This document shows, in pieces, positions 49,041 through 57,878 of a stretch of 64,000 nucleotides of DNA (positions are counted from its first letter, which is position 1; each line of letters begins with the position of its first letter). The DNA lies in contig NZ_SBKN01000008.1 in assembly GCF_004122105.1 (NCBI RefSeq), positions 62,001 through 126,000 on the forward strand, written 5' to 3'. This DNA comes from Flavobacterium stagni (GTDB lineage: Bacteria; Bacteroidota; Bacteroidia; Flavobacteriales; Flavobacteriaceae). The position numbers and the translations under genes were made by a program. Under the pieces are notes generated by a model. That model was not told the DNA's origin. It did not search any database and saw only the letters and a list, made by a program, of their open reading frames with translations.

Positions 49041-51169
49041 TACACTTCGGCAATCTCATGAACCTGATCCTTTACCAATTGCTTTTGAATTTCAAAAGGT
49101 AATGGTTGATAGCCTCCCGTTTCTAATGTAAATCTAGCTCTTCCTTGGGATAAAGCGCGTATTTCTTTACCCAAATCATCCATAGCTTCATAAGGAACAT
49201 GGGCATGTATTTTTGTGAAATGGCCTTCTGCATCCATTCCTTCAACGACACCTCGGTGTGTTTGTATCGCACTCATAAGTGATCCAGTCAAATTTTCTGG
49301 AGTATGAATTAAAATGTGATAATAAGGCTCTAAAAGTAAAGGATCTGCTTGATAAAAACAGGTTTTAAAGGCCATCATCCCTGCCGTTTTAAAGGCCAAA
49401 TCATTACTATCTACACTGTGCATTTTTCCATCAAAAACGAGGACTCGTACATCCCGAACATAAGAGCCTGTTAAAGGTCCCTCCTGCATTTTCTCCATAA
49501 TTCCTTTTAGAATTGAAGCGTGAAATCGGGTGTCAATAGCACCGCCTACGATACAATTATAATACATCAATTTACCACCCCAAGGCAAATCAATCGATTC
49601 TGAACTTCGAATTGGGTATCCTTTGGGCTCTTCGATTCCGTCATACCAAGGTTCGATTTTCATGGCAATTTCAGCAAACTGACCGGCACCTCCGGTTTGT
49701 TTTTTATGACGGTAAACAGTTTCAGCTGCTTTTCGAATCGTTTCACGGTAGGGAATTTTTGGAGCAACAAATTGCACGTGCAACTTAGCTGATTGTTCTA
49801 ATTTCCAACGAATCACAGACAAATGCAATTCACCTTGACAATGAATTAAAGTTTGTTTCAATTCGGGAGACACTTCAATTTTTATGGTAGGATCTTCTTC
49901 AATTAATTGATGTAACGCTTGAGATAACTTTTCTTCTTCTCCTTTAATTGTGCTTTCTACGGCTCGAGTTAAAACGGATTCAGGATAAGGAATTGGAGGT
50001 AATTCTACAGGAAATCCTTTCGCATGTAATGTATTGTGGGTATGGGTATTTTTAAGTTTTAATGTCGCACCAATATCACCTGCTACCATCTCATTAACTG
50101 AATTGCGTTTGTTAGCAACCATTTCGAAAATTTGATGAATACGTTCAACCTGACCTGTATTCTCATTGGTCAACTCGTCTCCAACTCGTATTTTTCCAGA
50201 AAGCACTTTGAAAAATGACAAATCCCCTACATGGGGTTCTGTCAGCGTTTTATAGATGTAAATTGCAGTTGGTTCGTTTTCATTACATGAAATCGCTTTT
50301 CCTTCAATGGTAATTTCGTTGGGCATTTCATTTGCGGAAGGACAAACATGATCAATAAATTCCATTAATCGATTGACACCTCTATTTTTTAAACCCGACA
50401 AACAGAATACAGGAAATAATTCATGGTGAATTAACGCTTGATGCAAGCCTTCTTTCATTTCTACTTCTGTCAACGAACCCTGTTCAAAAAATCGTTCCAT
50501 CAAAGTTTCATCATAACCAGCAATGGCTTCTACTAATTCTTGATGCAACTGATTGGCTTTTTCTAAGTGAATATCAGGAATTTCTTCAACTGCAACCGTT
50601 CCATCAGTATCCGAATACCGGTACAATTTCATGTGCAATACATCAATTACGGCATCAAATGAAGCTCCTGAGTGAATAGGATATTGCACAATGACTACTT
50701 TTCGCCCAAAATGTTGAATGGCTTCTTGAACTGTAGCGTCAAAATCAGCCGATTCATGATCGATTTGATTCACTGCCAAAAGCATCGGTAATTTGTAGTT
50801 ATCGGTATATTCCCATATAATATCCGTTCCGACTTCCACCCCGGTTACCGCATTCAATAGCATTACACCACAATCGGCAACACGCATGGCGCCAATAATT
50901 TCACCTGAAAAATCATCACTACCTGGAGTATCTAAAACATTGATTTTAAAGCCTTCCCATTGTGTAGCAATTAATTTCGAAAAAAAGGATTTTCCCTTTT
51001 CTTGTTCTAAATCGGTATAGTCTGCTAAGGTGTTTTTTTCTTCGATTGTTCCTCTTCTACTGAGAAATCCGGCATTATAAGCCATTGCTTCAGCTAATGT
51101 AGTTTTACCACTACCGGTATGGCCCACTAAAACAATATTTTTTATGTGTTGAATATCAAAATTTGCCAT
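49040..51169 (-). CDS. EF-G-like translational GTPase paralogue, 709 aa
   Basis: The domain order matches EF-G (G domain 1 to about 270, domains II-V to 709). The P-loop is GHTGSGKTT (about 16-24), but the G3 motif is DTPGSDDF instead of DTPGHVDF, so the catalytic His is replaced by Ser, and G4 is NQID instead of NKxD. These features fit the EF-G-like/EF-G2 paralogues found beside a normal fusA rather than the housekeeping factor. Its role is unsettled; reduced or altered GTP hydrolysis is an inference. It is 77 bases upstream of birA on the same strand in genomic order. Confidence 0.92.
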   Translation of the reverse strand: MANFDIQHIKNIVLVGHTGSGKTTLAEAMAYNAGFLSRRGTIEEKNTLADYTDLEQEKGKSFFSKLIATQWEGFKINVLDTPGSDDFSGEIIGAMRVADCGVMLLNAVTGVEVGTDIIWEYTDNYKLPMLLAVNQIDHESADFDATVQEAIQHFGRKVVIVQYPIHSGASFDAVIDVLHMKLYRYSDTDGTVAVEEIPDIHLEKANQLHQELVEAIAGYDETLMERFFEQGSLTEVEMKEGLHQALIHHELFPVFCLSGLKNRGVNRLMEFIDHVCPSANEMPNEITIEGKAISCNENEPTAIYIYKTLTEPHVGDLSFFKVLSGKIRVGDELTNENTGQVERIHQIFEMVANKRNSVNEMVAGDIGATLKLKNTHTHNTLHAKGFPVELPPIPYPESVLTRAVESTIKGEEEKLSQALHQLIEEDPTIKIEVSPELKQTLIHCQGELHLSVIRWKLEQSAKLHVQFVAPKIPYRETIRKAAETVYRHKKQTGGAGQFAEIAMKIEPWYDGIEEPKGYPIRSSESIDLPWGGKLMYYNCIVGGAIDTRFHASILKGIMEKMQEGPLTGSYVRDVRVLVFDGKMHSVDSNDLAFKTAGMMAFKTCFYQADPLLLEPYYHILIHTPENLTGSLMSAIQTHRGVVEGMDAEGHFTKIHAHVPYEAMDDLGKEIRALSQGRARFTLETGGYQPLPFEIQKQLVKDQVHEIAEV

Positions 51170-51245
51170 TGTACTTCGAATTTAAAGTTTATCCCTTCAA
51201 AGTTCCGAAGCTAATAGGAAATGAATCATGACATTCGTCATACAT

Positions 51246-51977
51246 CTAATACAATAAGCGAATTTCTTTAACCCCAAAATGTTGAATTGTATCATCTTCC
51301 TGCATGACGTGCAAACGTCCGTTTGTATCGACATCTTGAATAATCCCCATAAATCGGGTCCCATCAGGTAATTCAAAAGGCATGGGAATTCCTTTTTTGA
51401 AAAGATGCGCTTTATAAAAATCCCATAAAACATCCGTTCTTCCTTCAACAATCAAGGTGGTATATTCAATCAACTGGTGAACAATTTCATGACAAAGTAA
51501 ATCGGGATCAAACTCCTGACCTGACACGTTCAAAAGTGAGGTTGCCTGTGGCAGATGATCAAAATTTTGCTGATTCACATTGAGTCCGACACCAATCACA
51601 GCCTCTATTTCTGTGTCCGACTTGAATAAATTCTCTATTAAAATACCAGCGACTTTCTTTTGGGCTGACAGAATGTCGTTGGGCCATTTGATGCTTAAAT
51701 TAGGAATTTTGTGGGCTTCCAAAACGGTAAAAATACTGCAGGCTATGGCAATATTTAAGTGAAAAATAGATTCTGGCGATTGGATGATTTTTTTAACCAA
51801 AACACTCATTATCAGATTTTTACCCGACTCCGTTTCCCATGAAGCACCCATTTGACCACGCCCGTTGGTTTGCGTTTGCGCAGTGACTGTAGTGAAATTT
51901 TCAAGCAGATTTTGCCGTGAAATTTCTTTTAAATAATCATTGGTCGAACCTATGGCATCGAGTTTGATAAATTGCAT
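51246..51977 (-). CDS. birA: Biotin--[acetyl-CoA carboxylase] ligase, 243 aa
   Basis: The catalytic domain is complete: IGSTNDYLKE (about 9-18), TNGRGQMGASWE (about 36-47; biotinyl-AMP loop), KWPNDILSAQKKVAGILIE (about 98-116) and GVGLNVN (about 130-136). There is no N-terminal winged helix, so it is a monofunctional group I ligase without repressor activity. It attaches biotin to carboxylase carrier proteins in the cytoplasm. It is divergent from rsfS. Confidence 0.94.
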   Translation of the reverse strand: MQFIKLDAIGSTNDYLKEISRQNLLENFTTVTAQTQTNGRGQMGASWETESGKNLIMSVLVKKIIQSPESIFHLNIAIACSIFTVLEAHKIPNLSIKWPNDILSAQKKVAGILIENLFKSDTEIEAVIGVGLNVNQQNFDHLPQATSLLNVSGQEFDPDLLCHEIVHQLIEYTTLIVEGRTDVLWDFYKAHLFKKGIPMPFELPDGTRFMGIIQDVDTNGRLHVMQEDDTIQHFGVKEIRLLY

Positions 51978-52043
51978 GGGATAACGGATAAAAAAATGAT
52001 TTTTAAACTTCTGTTAAGCCTCAAAAATAATGACAAAAAATAA

Positions 52044-52051
52044 TACCTTTG
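52044..52051 (+). promoter_or_regulatory. Promoter -7 box for rsfS-ftsH
   Basis: TACCTTTG matches TAnnTTTG, 21 bases before the rsfS ATG, in the divergent gap with birA. Confidence 0.6.
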
Positions 52052-52072
52052 CAAAATTAGACGCTATTTTAA

Positions 52073-52444
52073 ATGACGAAAAAAGAAGTTAGTACCGATG
52101 TCCTCTTAGCAGGCATCATTAAAGGAATTGAAGAAGTTAAAGGAAATGAACTTGACATCCTGGATTTAAGAGAAATAGATACGGCTGTGTGTGATTATTT
52201 TGTGATTTGTACCGGTACTTCCAATACACAAGTAAATGCTATTGTGAACTCTGTTCAGAAAGTAGTCTCCAAAGAATTTAAAGAAAAACCTTGGCATGTT
52301 GAAGGAACTGACAACGGAGAGTGGGTATTGATGGATTATGTGAGTATTGTTGTCCATGTATTCCAAAAAGAACCCCGAGACTATTACAATATCGAAGGAT
52401 TATGGGGTGATGCCAAAATTACCCGAATAGAAACCAATTACTAA
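52073..52444 (+). CDS. rsfS: Ribosome silencing factor, 123 aa
   Basis: RsfS binds L14 on the 50S subunit and prevents subunit joining in starvation. The motifs DYFVICTGTSNTQVNAI (about 41-57) and WVLMDYVSIVVHVF (about 83-96), and the closing REYYN-like RDYYNIEGLWGDA, are typical. Length matches the family. It is 17 bases before ftsH, an arrangement I recall as common in Flavobacteria. Confidence 0.95.
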   Translation: MTKKEVSTDVLLAGIIKGIEEVKGNELDILDLREIDTAVCDYFVICTGTSNTQVNAIVNSVQKVVSKEFKEKPWHVEGTDNGEWVLMDYVSIVVHVFQKEPRDYYNIEGLWGDAKITRIETNY

Positions 52445-52461
52445 AAAGCACGCTACATATT

Positions 52462-54393
52462 ATGTCAGAAGATAAAAAACCGAATAACGGGATGCGTTTC
52501 AGCCCTTGGTGGGTAACAGGAGCGGTTCTTTTCTTGCTTATTGCACTCAACATTATGGGTGGAACAGCCTTAGAAGATCCTACTTCGATAAGCGTATCTC
52601 AATTTGATGCCTTGTTAAACAAAGGAGAAATTCAAAAAGTAGTAGTGTATAATAAGTCAAAAGCCGAAGCGTATTTGACTGAAAAAGCACAAAATAGCAA
52701 ACAACATGAAAAAGTAGTCAAAGATGTTTTTGGATCCAAAAACAAAGGACCACATTATGTTTTTGATATTGGAAATGACGAACTTTTTGAAAAAGAATTG
52801 GCTGATGCCGTAGCGCATAAAAAATTAGTGAATTACCAATTTGAACAACGCAGCGATTGGTCTAGCTTTTTAGTCAATTTATTGCCTTTCATCTTACTGA
52901 TTGGAGTTTGGTTGTATTTTATGCGTCGCATGTCTGGTGGCGGTGCCGGCGGTGGCGGTGGTCAGATTTTTAATATTGGAAAATCCCGCGCCCGTTTATT
53001 TGATGAAAAAAACGATGTAAAAGTAACCTTTAAAGATGTTGCTGGATTAGAAGGCGCAAAAGAAGAAGTGCAAGAAATTGTAGAATTCTTGAAAAACCCC
53101 GAAAAGTATACTTCCTTAGGAGGTAAAATACCAAAAGGTGCTTTATTGGTCGGACCTCCAGGAACTGGTAAAACCTTATTAGCGAAAGCGGTAGCAGGTG
53201 AAGCACAAGTTCCCTTTTTCTCTTTATCAGGATCTGATTTCGTGGAAATGTTTGTGGGTGTTGGAGCGTCTCGTGTACGTGATTTATTCAAACAAGCAAA
53301 AGACAAATCTCCAGCTATTATTTTCATTGATGAAATTGATGCTGTAGGTCGTGCACGTGGAAAAAATAATTTTTCAGGATCTAACGATGAACGGGAAAAT
53401 ACCCTAAACCAACTACTGACAGAAATGGATGGTTTTGGCACAAATACCCATGTCATTGTACTTGCGGCGACCAACCGTGCCGATATCTTGGACAAAGCCT
53501 TGATGCGTGCAGGTCGTTTTGACCGTCAAATTTATGTGGACTTACCGGACATTCGCGAACGTAAAGAAATTTTTGAAGTTCACTTGGGTCCGCTGAAAAA
53601 AGCCGAAGGTTTGGATACTGAATTTTTAGCTAAACAAACGCCAGGATTCTCAGGGGCTGATATTGCTAATGTTTGTAATGAAGCAGCCTTGATTGCGGCA
53701 CGTAATAACAAAACATCGGTAGACAAACAAGACTTCTTGGATGCGGTGGATCGTATTGTTGGTGGATTAGAAAAGAAAAATAAAATTGTTACTGCAGAAG
53801 AAAAACGAGCAATTGCCGTTCACGAAGCAGGTCATGCTACAGTGAGTTGGATGCTAGAACACGCTGCTCCATTAATCAAAGTAACGATTGTACCACGAGG
53901 ACAAAGTTTAGGCGCTGCTTGGTATTTACCCGAAGAACGCTTGATTGTTCGCCCCAACCAAATGTTGGATGAAATGTGTGCCACCATGGGTGGACGTGCC
54001 GCTGAAAAAGTAGTGTTTGATACAATTTCTACTGGAGCTTTATCTGATTTGGAAAAAGTAACCCGTCAAGCAAGAGCGATGGTAACCATTTACGGATTGA
54101 ATGAAAAGATTGGAAATATCACCTATTACGACTCCAGCGGACAATCCGAATACAATTTCAACAAACCGTATTCTGAAGAAACGGCCGTTTTAATTGATAA
54201 AGAGATTTCAGAATTGGTAGAAGGTCAATACCAACGTGCGATACAGTTACTTCAAGAAAACAAAGAAAAGCTATTGCAACTCGCTGATATTCTGATTGAA
54301 AAAGAAGTGATTTTCAAAGACGATTTGGAAACCATTTTCGGTAAACGTCCTTTCGAATCCAATCAAGATTCCGAAAGCGTTATCGCTGAATAA
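52462..54393 (+). CDS. ftsH: ATP-dependent zinc metalloprotease FtsH, 643 aa
   Basis: FtsH is a hexameric inner-membrane AAA+ protease. Two membrane segments (about 15-34 and 132-151) flank the periplasmic domain; AAA+ motifs are GPPGTGKT (about 232-239), [13 protein letters not shown] (about 291-303) and the SRH region around [15 protein letters not shown] (about 345-359); the zinc motif is HEAGH (about 454-458). It degrades membrane and unstable cytosolic proteins. It is the second gene after rsfS and ends at a strong terminator. Confidence 0.97.
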   Translation: MSEDKKPNNGMRFSPWWVTGAVLFLLIALNIMGGTALEDPTSISVSQFDALLNKGEIQKVVVYNKSKAEAYLTEKAQNSKQHEKVVKDVFGSKNKGPHYVFDIGNDELFEKELADAVAHKKLVNYQFEQRSDWSSFLVNLLPFILLIGVWLYFMRRMSGGGAGGGGGQIFNIGKSRARLFDEKNDVKVTFKDVAGLEGAKEEVQEIVEFLKNPEKYTSLGGKIPKGALLVGPPGTGKTLLAKAVAGEAQVPFFSLSGSDFVEMFVGVGASRVRDLFKQAKDKSPAIIFIDEIDAVGRARGKNNFSGSNDERENTLNQLLTEMDGFGTNTHVIVLAATNRADILDKALMRAGRFDRQIYVDLPDIRERKEIFEVHLGPLKKAEGLDTEFLAKQTPGFSGADIANVCNEAALIAARNNKTSVDKQDFLDAVDRIVGGLEKKNKIVTAEEKRAIAVHEAGHATVSWMLEHAAPLIKVTIVPRGQSLGAAWYLPEERLIVRPNQMLDEMCATMGGRAAEKVVFDTISTGALSDLEKVTRQARAMVTIYGLNEKIGNITYYDSSGQSEYNFNKPYSEETAVLIDKEISELVEGQYQRAIQLLQENKEKLLQLADILIEKEVIFKDDLETIFGKRPFESNQDSESVIAE

Positions 54394-54416
54394 AATCTTA
54401 TTAACAAAATTTTAAA

Positions 54417-54456
54417 AATCTTAATTCGAATCGTTTTTTGAATTAAGATTTTTTTA
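54417..54456 (+). terminator. Intrinsic terminator of ftsH
   Basis: Perfect 11-base arms AATCTTAATTC/GAATTAAGATT with a 12-base loop run into seven T residues, which then form the start of the next promoter box. Confidence 0.9.
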
Positions 54457-54462
54457 TCTTTG
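54455..54462 (+). promoter_or_regulatory. Promoter -7 box for the LUD-cdsA-psd operon
   Basis: TATCTTTG begins in the T-tract of the ftsH terminator and lies 37 bases before the ATG at 54500. Confidence 0.5.
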
Positions 54463-54499
54463 AAATATTCCAACCTTTTTAAAGAATTATACCCAATAT

Positions 54500-55099
54500 A
54501 TGAGTCTTTTCAGAAAAATATTTGGTTCCGGCCACGATGATTCCGATGAGGAAAACCAAAGTGAATATAATTCCCCAAAACCTTCCAACCTACCCGTAGA
54601 TGAACAGTTCACCTTCAATTTCAAAAAAAATGGAGGAAAATTTATCTATTGTGAAAACTTAAACGAAGTCAAAGAACAATTCGAAAATATATTAGAAGAA
54701 AACGATTGGTTTGAAAAAGAAGTTTTGTGTTATGAATCCAAACTTTTTCATCTACTTGATGAAAACCGACTTCCCTATCAATCGGTTACCCAACCCACCT
54801 TTTTGTTTGCTAGTTGTGAAAATTTAATTGCTGATGAAGGTTCCGTTTTGTTTTCTTCCAATCAAATTCGTCAAAATCGCGCCGAACAATTACCTGCTAA
54901 CATTGTTATATTAGCTACTACTAGCCAGATTTTAGAGTCTAAAAGCGATGGGTTGCGCATGATTAAAAAGAAATACGTCAAAGAATTCCCCACAAACATT
55001 ACGACCATTAAATACTTTGAAAAAGCTAAAGAAGAAGATTTTTTAACCTACGGTAGTTGTTATAAGAATCTTTACCTACTTCTTTTAGAAGATTTGTAA
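54500..55099 (+). CDS. LUD-domain (LutC/YkgG-like) protein, 199 aa
   Basis: After a charged 35-residue start, the chain has the DUF162/LUD pattern: FLFASCENLIADEGSVLFSSNQIRQ (split: FLFASCENLIADEGS at about 111-125, then VLFSSNQIRQNR), LPANIVILATTSQI and a C-terminal helix. LUD proteins take part in lactate utilisation with LutA/LutB in some bacteria; no lutAB genes are here, so that role is doubtful. It is separated from cdsA by two bases and is part of the same operon. Confidence 0.82.
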   Translation: MSLFRKIFGSGHDDSDEENQSEYNSPKPSNLPVDEQFTFNFKKNGGKFIYCENLNEVKEQFENILEENDWFEKEVLCYESKLFHLLDENRLPYQSVTQPTFLFASCENLIADEGSVLFSSNQIRQNRAEQLPANIVILATTSQILESKSDGLRMIKKKYVKEFPTNITTIKYFEKAKEEDFLTYGSCYKNLYLLLLEDL

Positions 55100-55101
55100 T
55101 A

Positions 55102-55992
55102 ATGAATGAAACAGTAAAACGGGCCCTTTCGGGTACAGTTTATATCGTGCTTTTATTGGCCTCAATTCTGTATTCAACCGAAAGCTTTTTCCTTTTGTTT
55201 GGAATTTTCCTTCTGATTGCCATTTTTGAGTTTTCAAACTTAATTCAGGTCCGTAAAATCATCCCTTTGATTTCGGGTTTACTGATATATGGCGGAATTA
55301 CTTTGATCAGCCATTACCGTAAAGAAACTACTGCATTTTTGAGTTCGATAACACAAAAAGAAGTTGCAATTACTATAAACAACACAACATTAGATTGGGT
55401 TTTATTAGTCGTAACACTTGTCGTTTCAATCAAATGCATCCTTTTTTTATTCTACGATTCCATTCAATCTGTAAGTACTTCCTCCAAGTACATCTACCTT
55501 TTGGGTTATATCATTTTACCTTTTATTTTTATCACAAAAATTTCGTTTGGGGTAAAAGAATACAATCCGAAAATTATCATCGGACTTTTTATTCTCATTT
55601 GGACTAACGACACCTTTGCGTATATCGTTGGAAAATCTATCGGGAAACACAAATTATTAGAACGTATTTCTCCCAAAAAGACCATTGAAGGATTTTTAGG
55701 CGGTATTGTATTTGCGATTTTCGCCGGATTCTTAATTTCGAAATTCTTTATTCAAGCTTCACCGAAGTTCAGTCAAAAGTCAATTATGATTTGGTGTAGT
55801 ATCGCACTAATCGTGGGAGTTATGGGCACCATTGGTGATTTAATCGAATCCAAATTCAAGCGAATTGCTGGAGTGAAAGACAGCGGAAAAATAATGCCCG
55901 GTCACGGAGGTATTTTGGATCGCTTAGATAGTGTTATATTTGTAGCACCTTTTGTATTTTTGTTTTATCAAATTTTATATTATGTTTCATAA
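55102..55992 (+). CDS. cdsA: Phosphatidate cytidylyltransferase, 296 aa
   Basis: CdsA makes CDP-diacylglycerol from phosphatidic acid and CTP. Seven to eight membrane segments and the C-terminal signature (ESKFKRIAGVKDSGKIMPGH then GGILDRLDSV, about 251-281) match the S-x8-KRxxxxKDxxxxxPGHGGxxDRxD family pattern. The psd start lies inside its last codons (11-base overlap), indicating coupled translation of the two phospholipid enzymes. Confidence 0.95.
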   Translation: MNETVKRALSGTVYIVLLLASILYSTESFFLLFGIFLLIAIFEFSNLIQVRKIIPLISGLLIYGGITLISHYRKETTAFLSSITQKEVAITINNTTLDWVLLVVTLVVSIKCILFLFYDSIQSVSTSSKYIYLLGYIILPFIFITKISFGVKEYNPKIIIGLFILIWTNDTFAYIVGKSIGKHKLLERISPKKTIEGFLGGIVFAIFAGFLISKFFIQASPKFSQKSIMIWCSIALIVGVMGTIGDLIESKFKRIAGVKDSGKIMPGHGGILDRLDSVIFVAPFVFLFYQILYYVS

Positions 55993-56635
55993 AGAAGGAG
56001 CTAAAATCATCCTGATTTCTACGTTTAGCTTTACAGTGTTATTGCTGGCATCCTCGCATTTTATCAGCAATTTTTGGATTTTAAAAACCGTTCAAATTCT
56101 ATTGCTGTTTATGCTTATTATGGTTTTGCAATTCTTCCGCAATCCCAAGCGTCATTTAGAAGTCAATGATTACCAAATTACAGCTCCAGTAGATGGAAAA
56201 GTAGTGGTAATTGAAGAAGTTTACGAAGCAGAATATTTTAAAGATAAGCGCTTACAAGTTTCTATCTTTATGTCCCCTATCAATGTTCACGTTACACGGT
56301 ATTGTACCAGCGGTAAAGTGAAATTTAGCAAATACCACCCTGGAAAATACTTAGTGGCATGGGATCCCAAATCCAGTACAGAAAATGAGCGTACAACGGT
56401 AGTGATTGAAAATCGCATTTTTGGCGAAATCTTGTACCGTCAAATTGCAGGTGCACTTGCCAAACGCATTGTGAATTATGCCGAAGAAGGCATGGTGGTT
56501 CGACAAGGTGCAGATGCAGGTTTTATCAAATTTGGTTCGCGCGTTGACATTTATTTACCTTTAGGTACTGAGGTAAATGTCAAGTTGGGTCAGAAAACAA
56601 TCGGTAACCAAACAATTATTGCAATTAAAAAATAA
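55982..56635 (+). CDS. psd: Phosphatidylserine decarboxylase (short type), 217 aa
   Basis: Psd makes phosphatidylethanolamine from phosphatidylserine. Two N-terminal membrane helices (about 8-28 and 33-50) precede the enzyme domain with APVDGKVVVIEEV (about 65-77), SIFMSPINVHVTR and the self-cleavage region IKFGSRVDIYLP (about 180-191; Gly-Ser bond gives the pyruvoyl group). The length matches the short archaeal/Bacteroidota type. Its stop overlaps the start of the next gene by one base (TAATG). Confidence 0.94.
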   Translation: MFHKEGAKIILISTFSFTVLLLASSHFISNFWILKTVQILLLFMLIMVLQFFRNPKRHLEVNDYQITAPVDGKVVVIEEVYEAEYFKDKRLQVSIFMSPINVHVTRYCTSGKVKFSKYHPGKYLVAWDPKSSTENERTTVVIENRIFGEILYRQIAGALAKRIVNYAEEGMVVRQGADAGFIKFGSRVDIYLPLGTEVNVKLGQKTIGNQTIIAIKK

Positions 56636-56907
56636 TGGACAATCGAAACATAGACGAACGTTTTGATGAGGCAGTAGATATTGCCAATACCATGTCACAG
56701 GCTGAACTCCCTCAGGATGTGCAATTGCGTCTCTATGCCTTGTATAAACAATCAACCTTGGGAAGGGCCAACCATCGTTTTGTCTTTCCTCAAGATCTGC
56801 GGAATGCCTTTAAAATGAATGCTTGGATCCAAATCAATCATCTAACTCAAGACGAAGCCAAAGAACAATATATTGAAGCCATTTTAAGTCTCGCTAAAAA
56901 GAAATAA
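56635..56907 (+). CDS. Acyl-CoA-binding protein, 90 aa
   Basis: The four-helix ACBP fold is shown by FDEAVDIANTM (about 9-19), LYALYKQSTLG (about 38-48; YKQAT-type acyl-CoA contact) and KMNAWIQINHLTQDEAKEQYIEA (split: KMNAWIQ at about 60-66, then LTQDEAKEQYIEAIL), the analogue of KWDAW-KG-S-EEAM-YI. It binds long-chain acyl-CoA in the cytoplasm. Coupling to psd by TAATG and position after cdsA point to a supply of acyl-CoA for lipid synthesis. ACBP is less common in bacteria than in eukaryotes. Confidence 0.93.
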   Translation: MDNRNIDERFDEAVDIANTMSQAELPQDVQLRLYALYKQSTLGRANHRFVFPQDLRNAFKMNAWIQINHLTQDEAKEQYIEAILSLAKKK

Positions 56908-56913
56908 TTGATT

Positions 56914-57681
56914 ATGAAAAAGTTAGAACTTGGAATTACACTGATTGCACTATTAGTACTGAGTTCGTGCAAACAAAAAAAATACAATGAAGTAGTTGAA
57001 GTACCGCTTCCTACCAAAGAACAAAAGGTTATTTTGGGAGATCCTGATGATGTAAAGGCTAACGAAGGAGCTTTTGAATTAGTCAAACTAACTTTCAAAT
57101 ACGATGCTTTACAACCCAATATCGATGCGTTTACGCTTGAAATGCATTATTCCAAACACTATTTATCCCATACGAACAACCTCAATCAATTATTGGCTGG
57201 AACCGAAATGGAATCCTTGCCCATTGTTGACATTATAAAGAAAGCTGACCTATCCAATGAGGAACTTCGCTATAATTTAGGCGGCTATTACAACCATAGT
57301 TTGTATTTTGAAATTTTGACGCCCAAATCACAAGGTCAGCCCAAAGACACCTTGGCGCAAGCCATTAATAAAGATTTTGGATCTTTTGATGCTTTCAAAA
57401 CACAATTCGCAGATTCGGCAAACAAGCAATTTGGCTCTGGATGGACTTGGTTAATCGTCGATCGCGCTGGAAAACTTCAAATCACTTCTACTCCCAATCA
57501 AGACAATCCAATAATGCCTAAAGCTGTGGTTCCAGGCATACCAATTTTAGGTATTGATGTTTGGGAACACGCGTATTACTTGGAATACCAATACAAACGC
57601 AAAAAATATATCGATAACTTTTTCAATTGCGTGAATTGGGATAAAGTGGCTGAAAAGTATGAAGAAGCCTTATCAAAATAA
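56914..57681 (+). CDS. Lipoprotein superoxide dismutase (Mn/Fe family), 255 aa
   Basis: A lipoprotein signal (ITLIALLVLSSCKQ, lipobox LSSC, Cys at about 19) precedes the SOD fold. Metal ligands are His in LEMHYSKHYLSH (about 73-84), His in GGYYNHSLYFEIL (about 122-134), and Asp and His in LGIDVWEHAYYLEYQ (about 213-227). The sequence GGxxNHS with SGWTWL and STPNQDNPI favours manganese type. Export to the periplasmic or outer-membrane face is inferred from the lipobox; most SODs of this family are cytoplasmic. It is the last gene of the LUD-cdsA-psd-ACBP run. Confidence 0.92.
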   Translation: MKKLELGITLIALLVLSSCKQKKYNEVVEVPLPTKEQKVILGDPDDVKANEGAFELVKLTFKYDALQPNIDAFTLEMHYSKHYLSHTNNLNQLLAGTEMESLPIVDIIKKADLSNEELRYNLGGYYNHSLYFEILTPKSQGQPKDTLAQAINKDFGSFDAFKTQFADSANKQFGSGWTWLIVDRAGKLQITSTPNQDNPIMPKAVVPGIPILGIDVWEHAYYLEYQYKRKKYIDNFFNCVNWDKVAEKYEEALSK

Positions 57682-57690
57682 AATTTCTTT

Positions 57691-57727
57691 CGTCGAAAGG
57701 TATTTCACTTTTACCGACAGCTATTTC
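57691..57727. promoter_or_regulatory. LytTR-like direct repeat pair upstream of the FIST operon
   Basis: Two 16-base elements (57691-57706 and 57712-57727) match at 11 of 16 positions, sharing CGA, AG and TATTTC, and their starts are exactly 21 bases apart. LytTR-family regulators bind direct repeats spaced by about two helical turns. Distance to the FIST ATG is about 150 bases. The rest of the 197-bp gap between SOD and FIST shows no ORF and no clear terminator. Confidence 0.4.
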
Positions 57728-57878
57728 GCATTAATCGATTAAAAAAAAACTTCTACAGCTTAGTCCGTACTTTTAATATTGAAATCAGACTAAACGCAAC
57801 AAACTGCTTGACAACACATTAACACAGCAGGAATTGTTCAGAGGCGTTCTGATTATTTATTACTAAAAAGTTCGCACT

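Noticed and set aside
52962..53495. 177-aa antisense ORF in ftsH
   Set aside because: It is a shadow of the strongly conserved AAA+ region, with low-complexity composition and no promoter.
54500..55099. LutC with lactate-utilisation role
   Set aside because: The LUD fold is plausible, but lutA and lutB are absent and the gene sits in a phospholipid operon.
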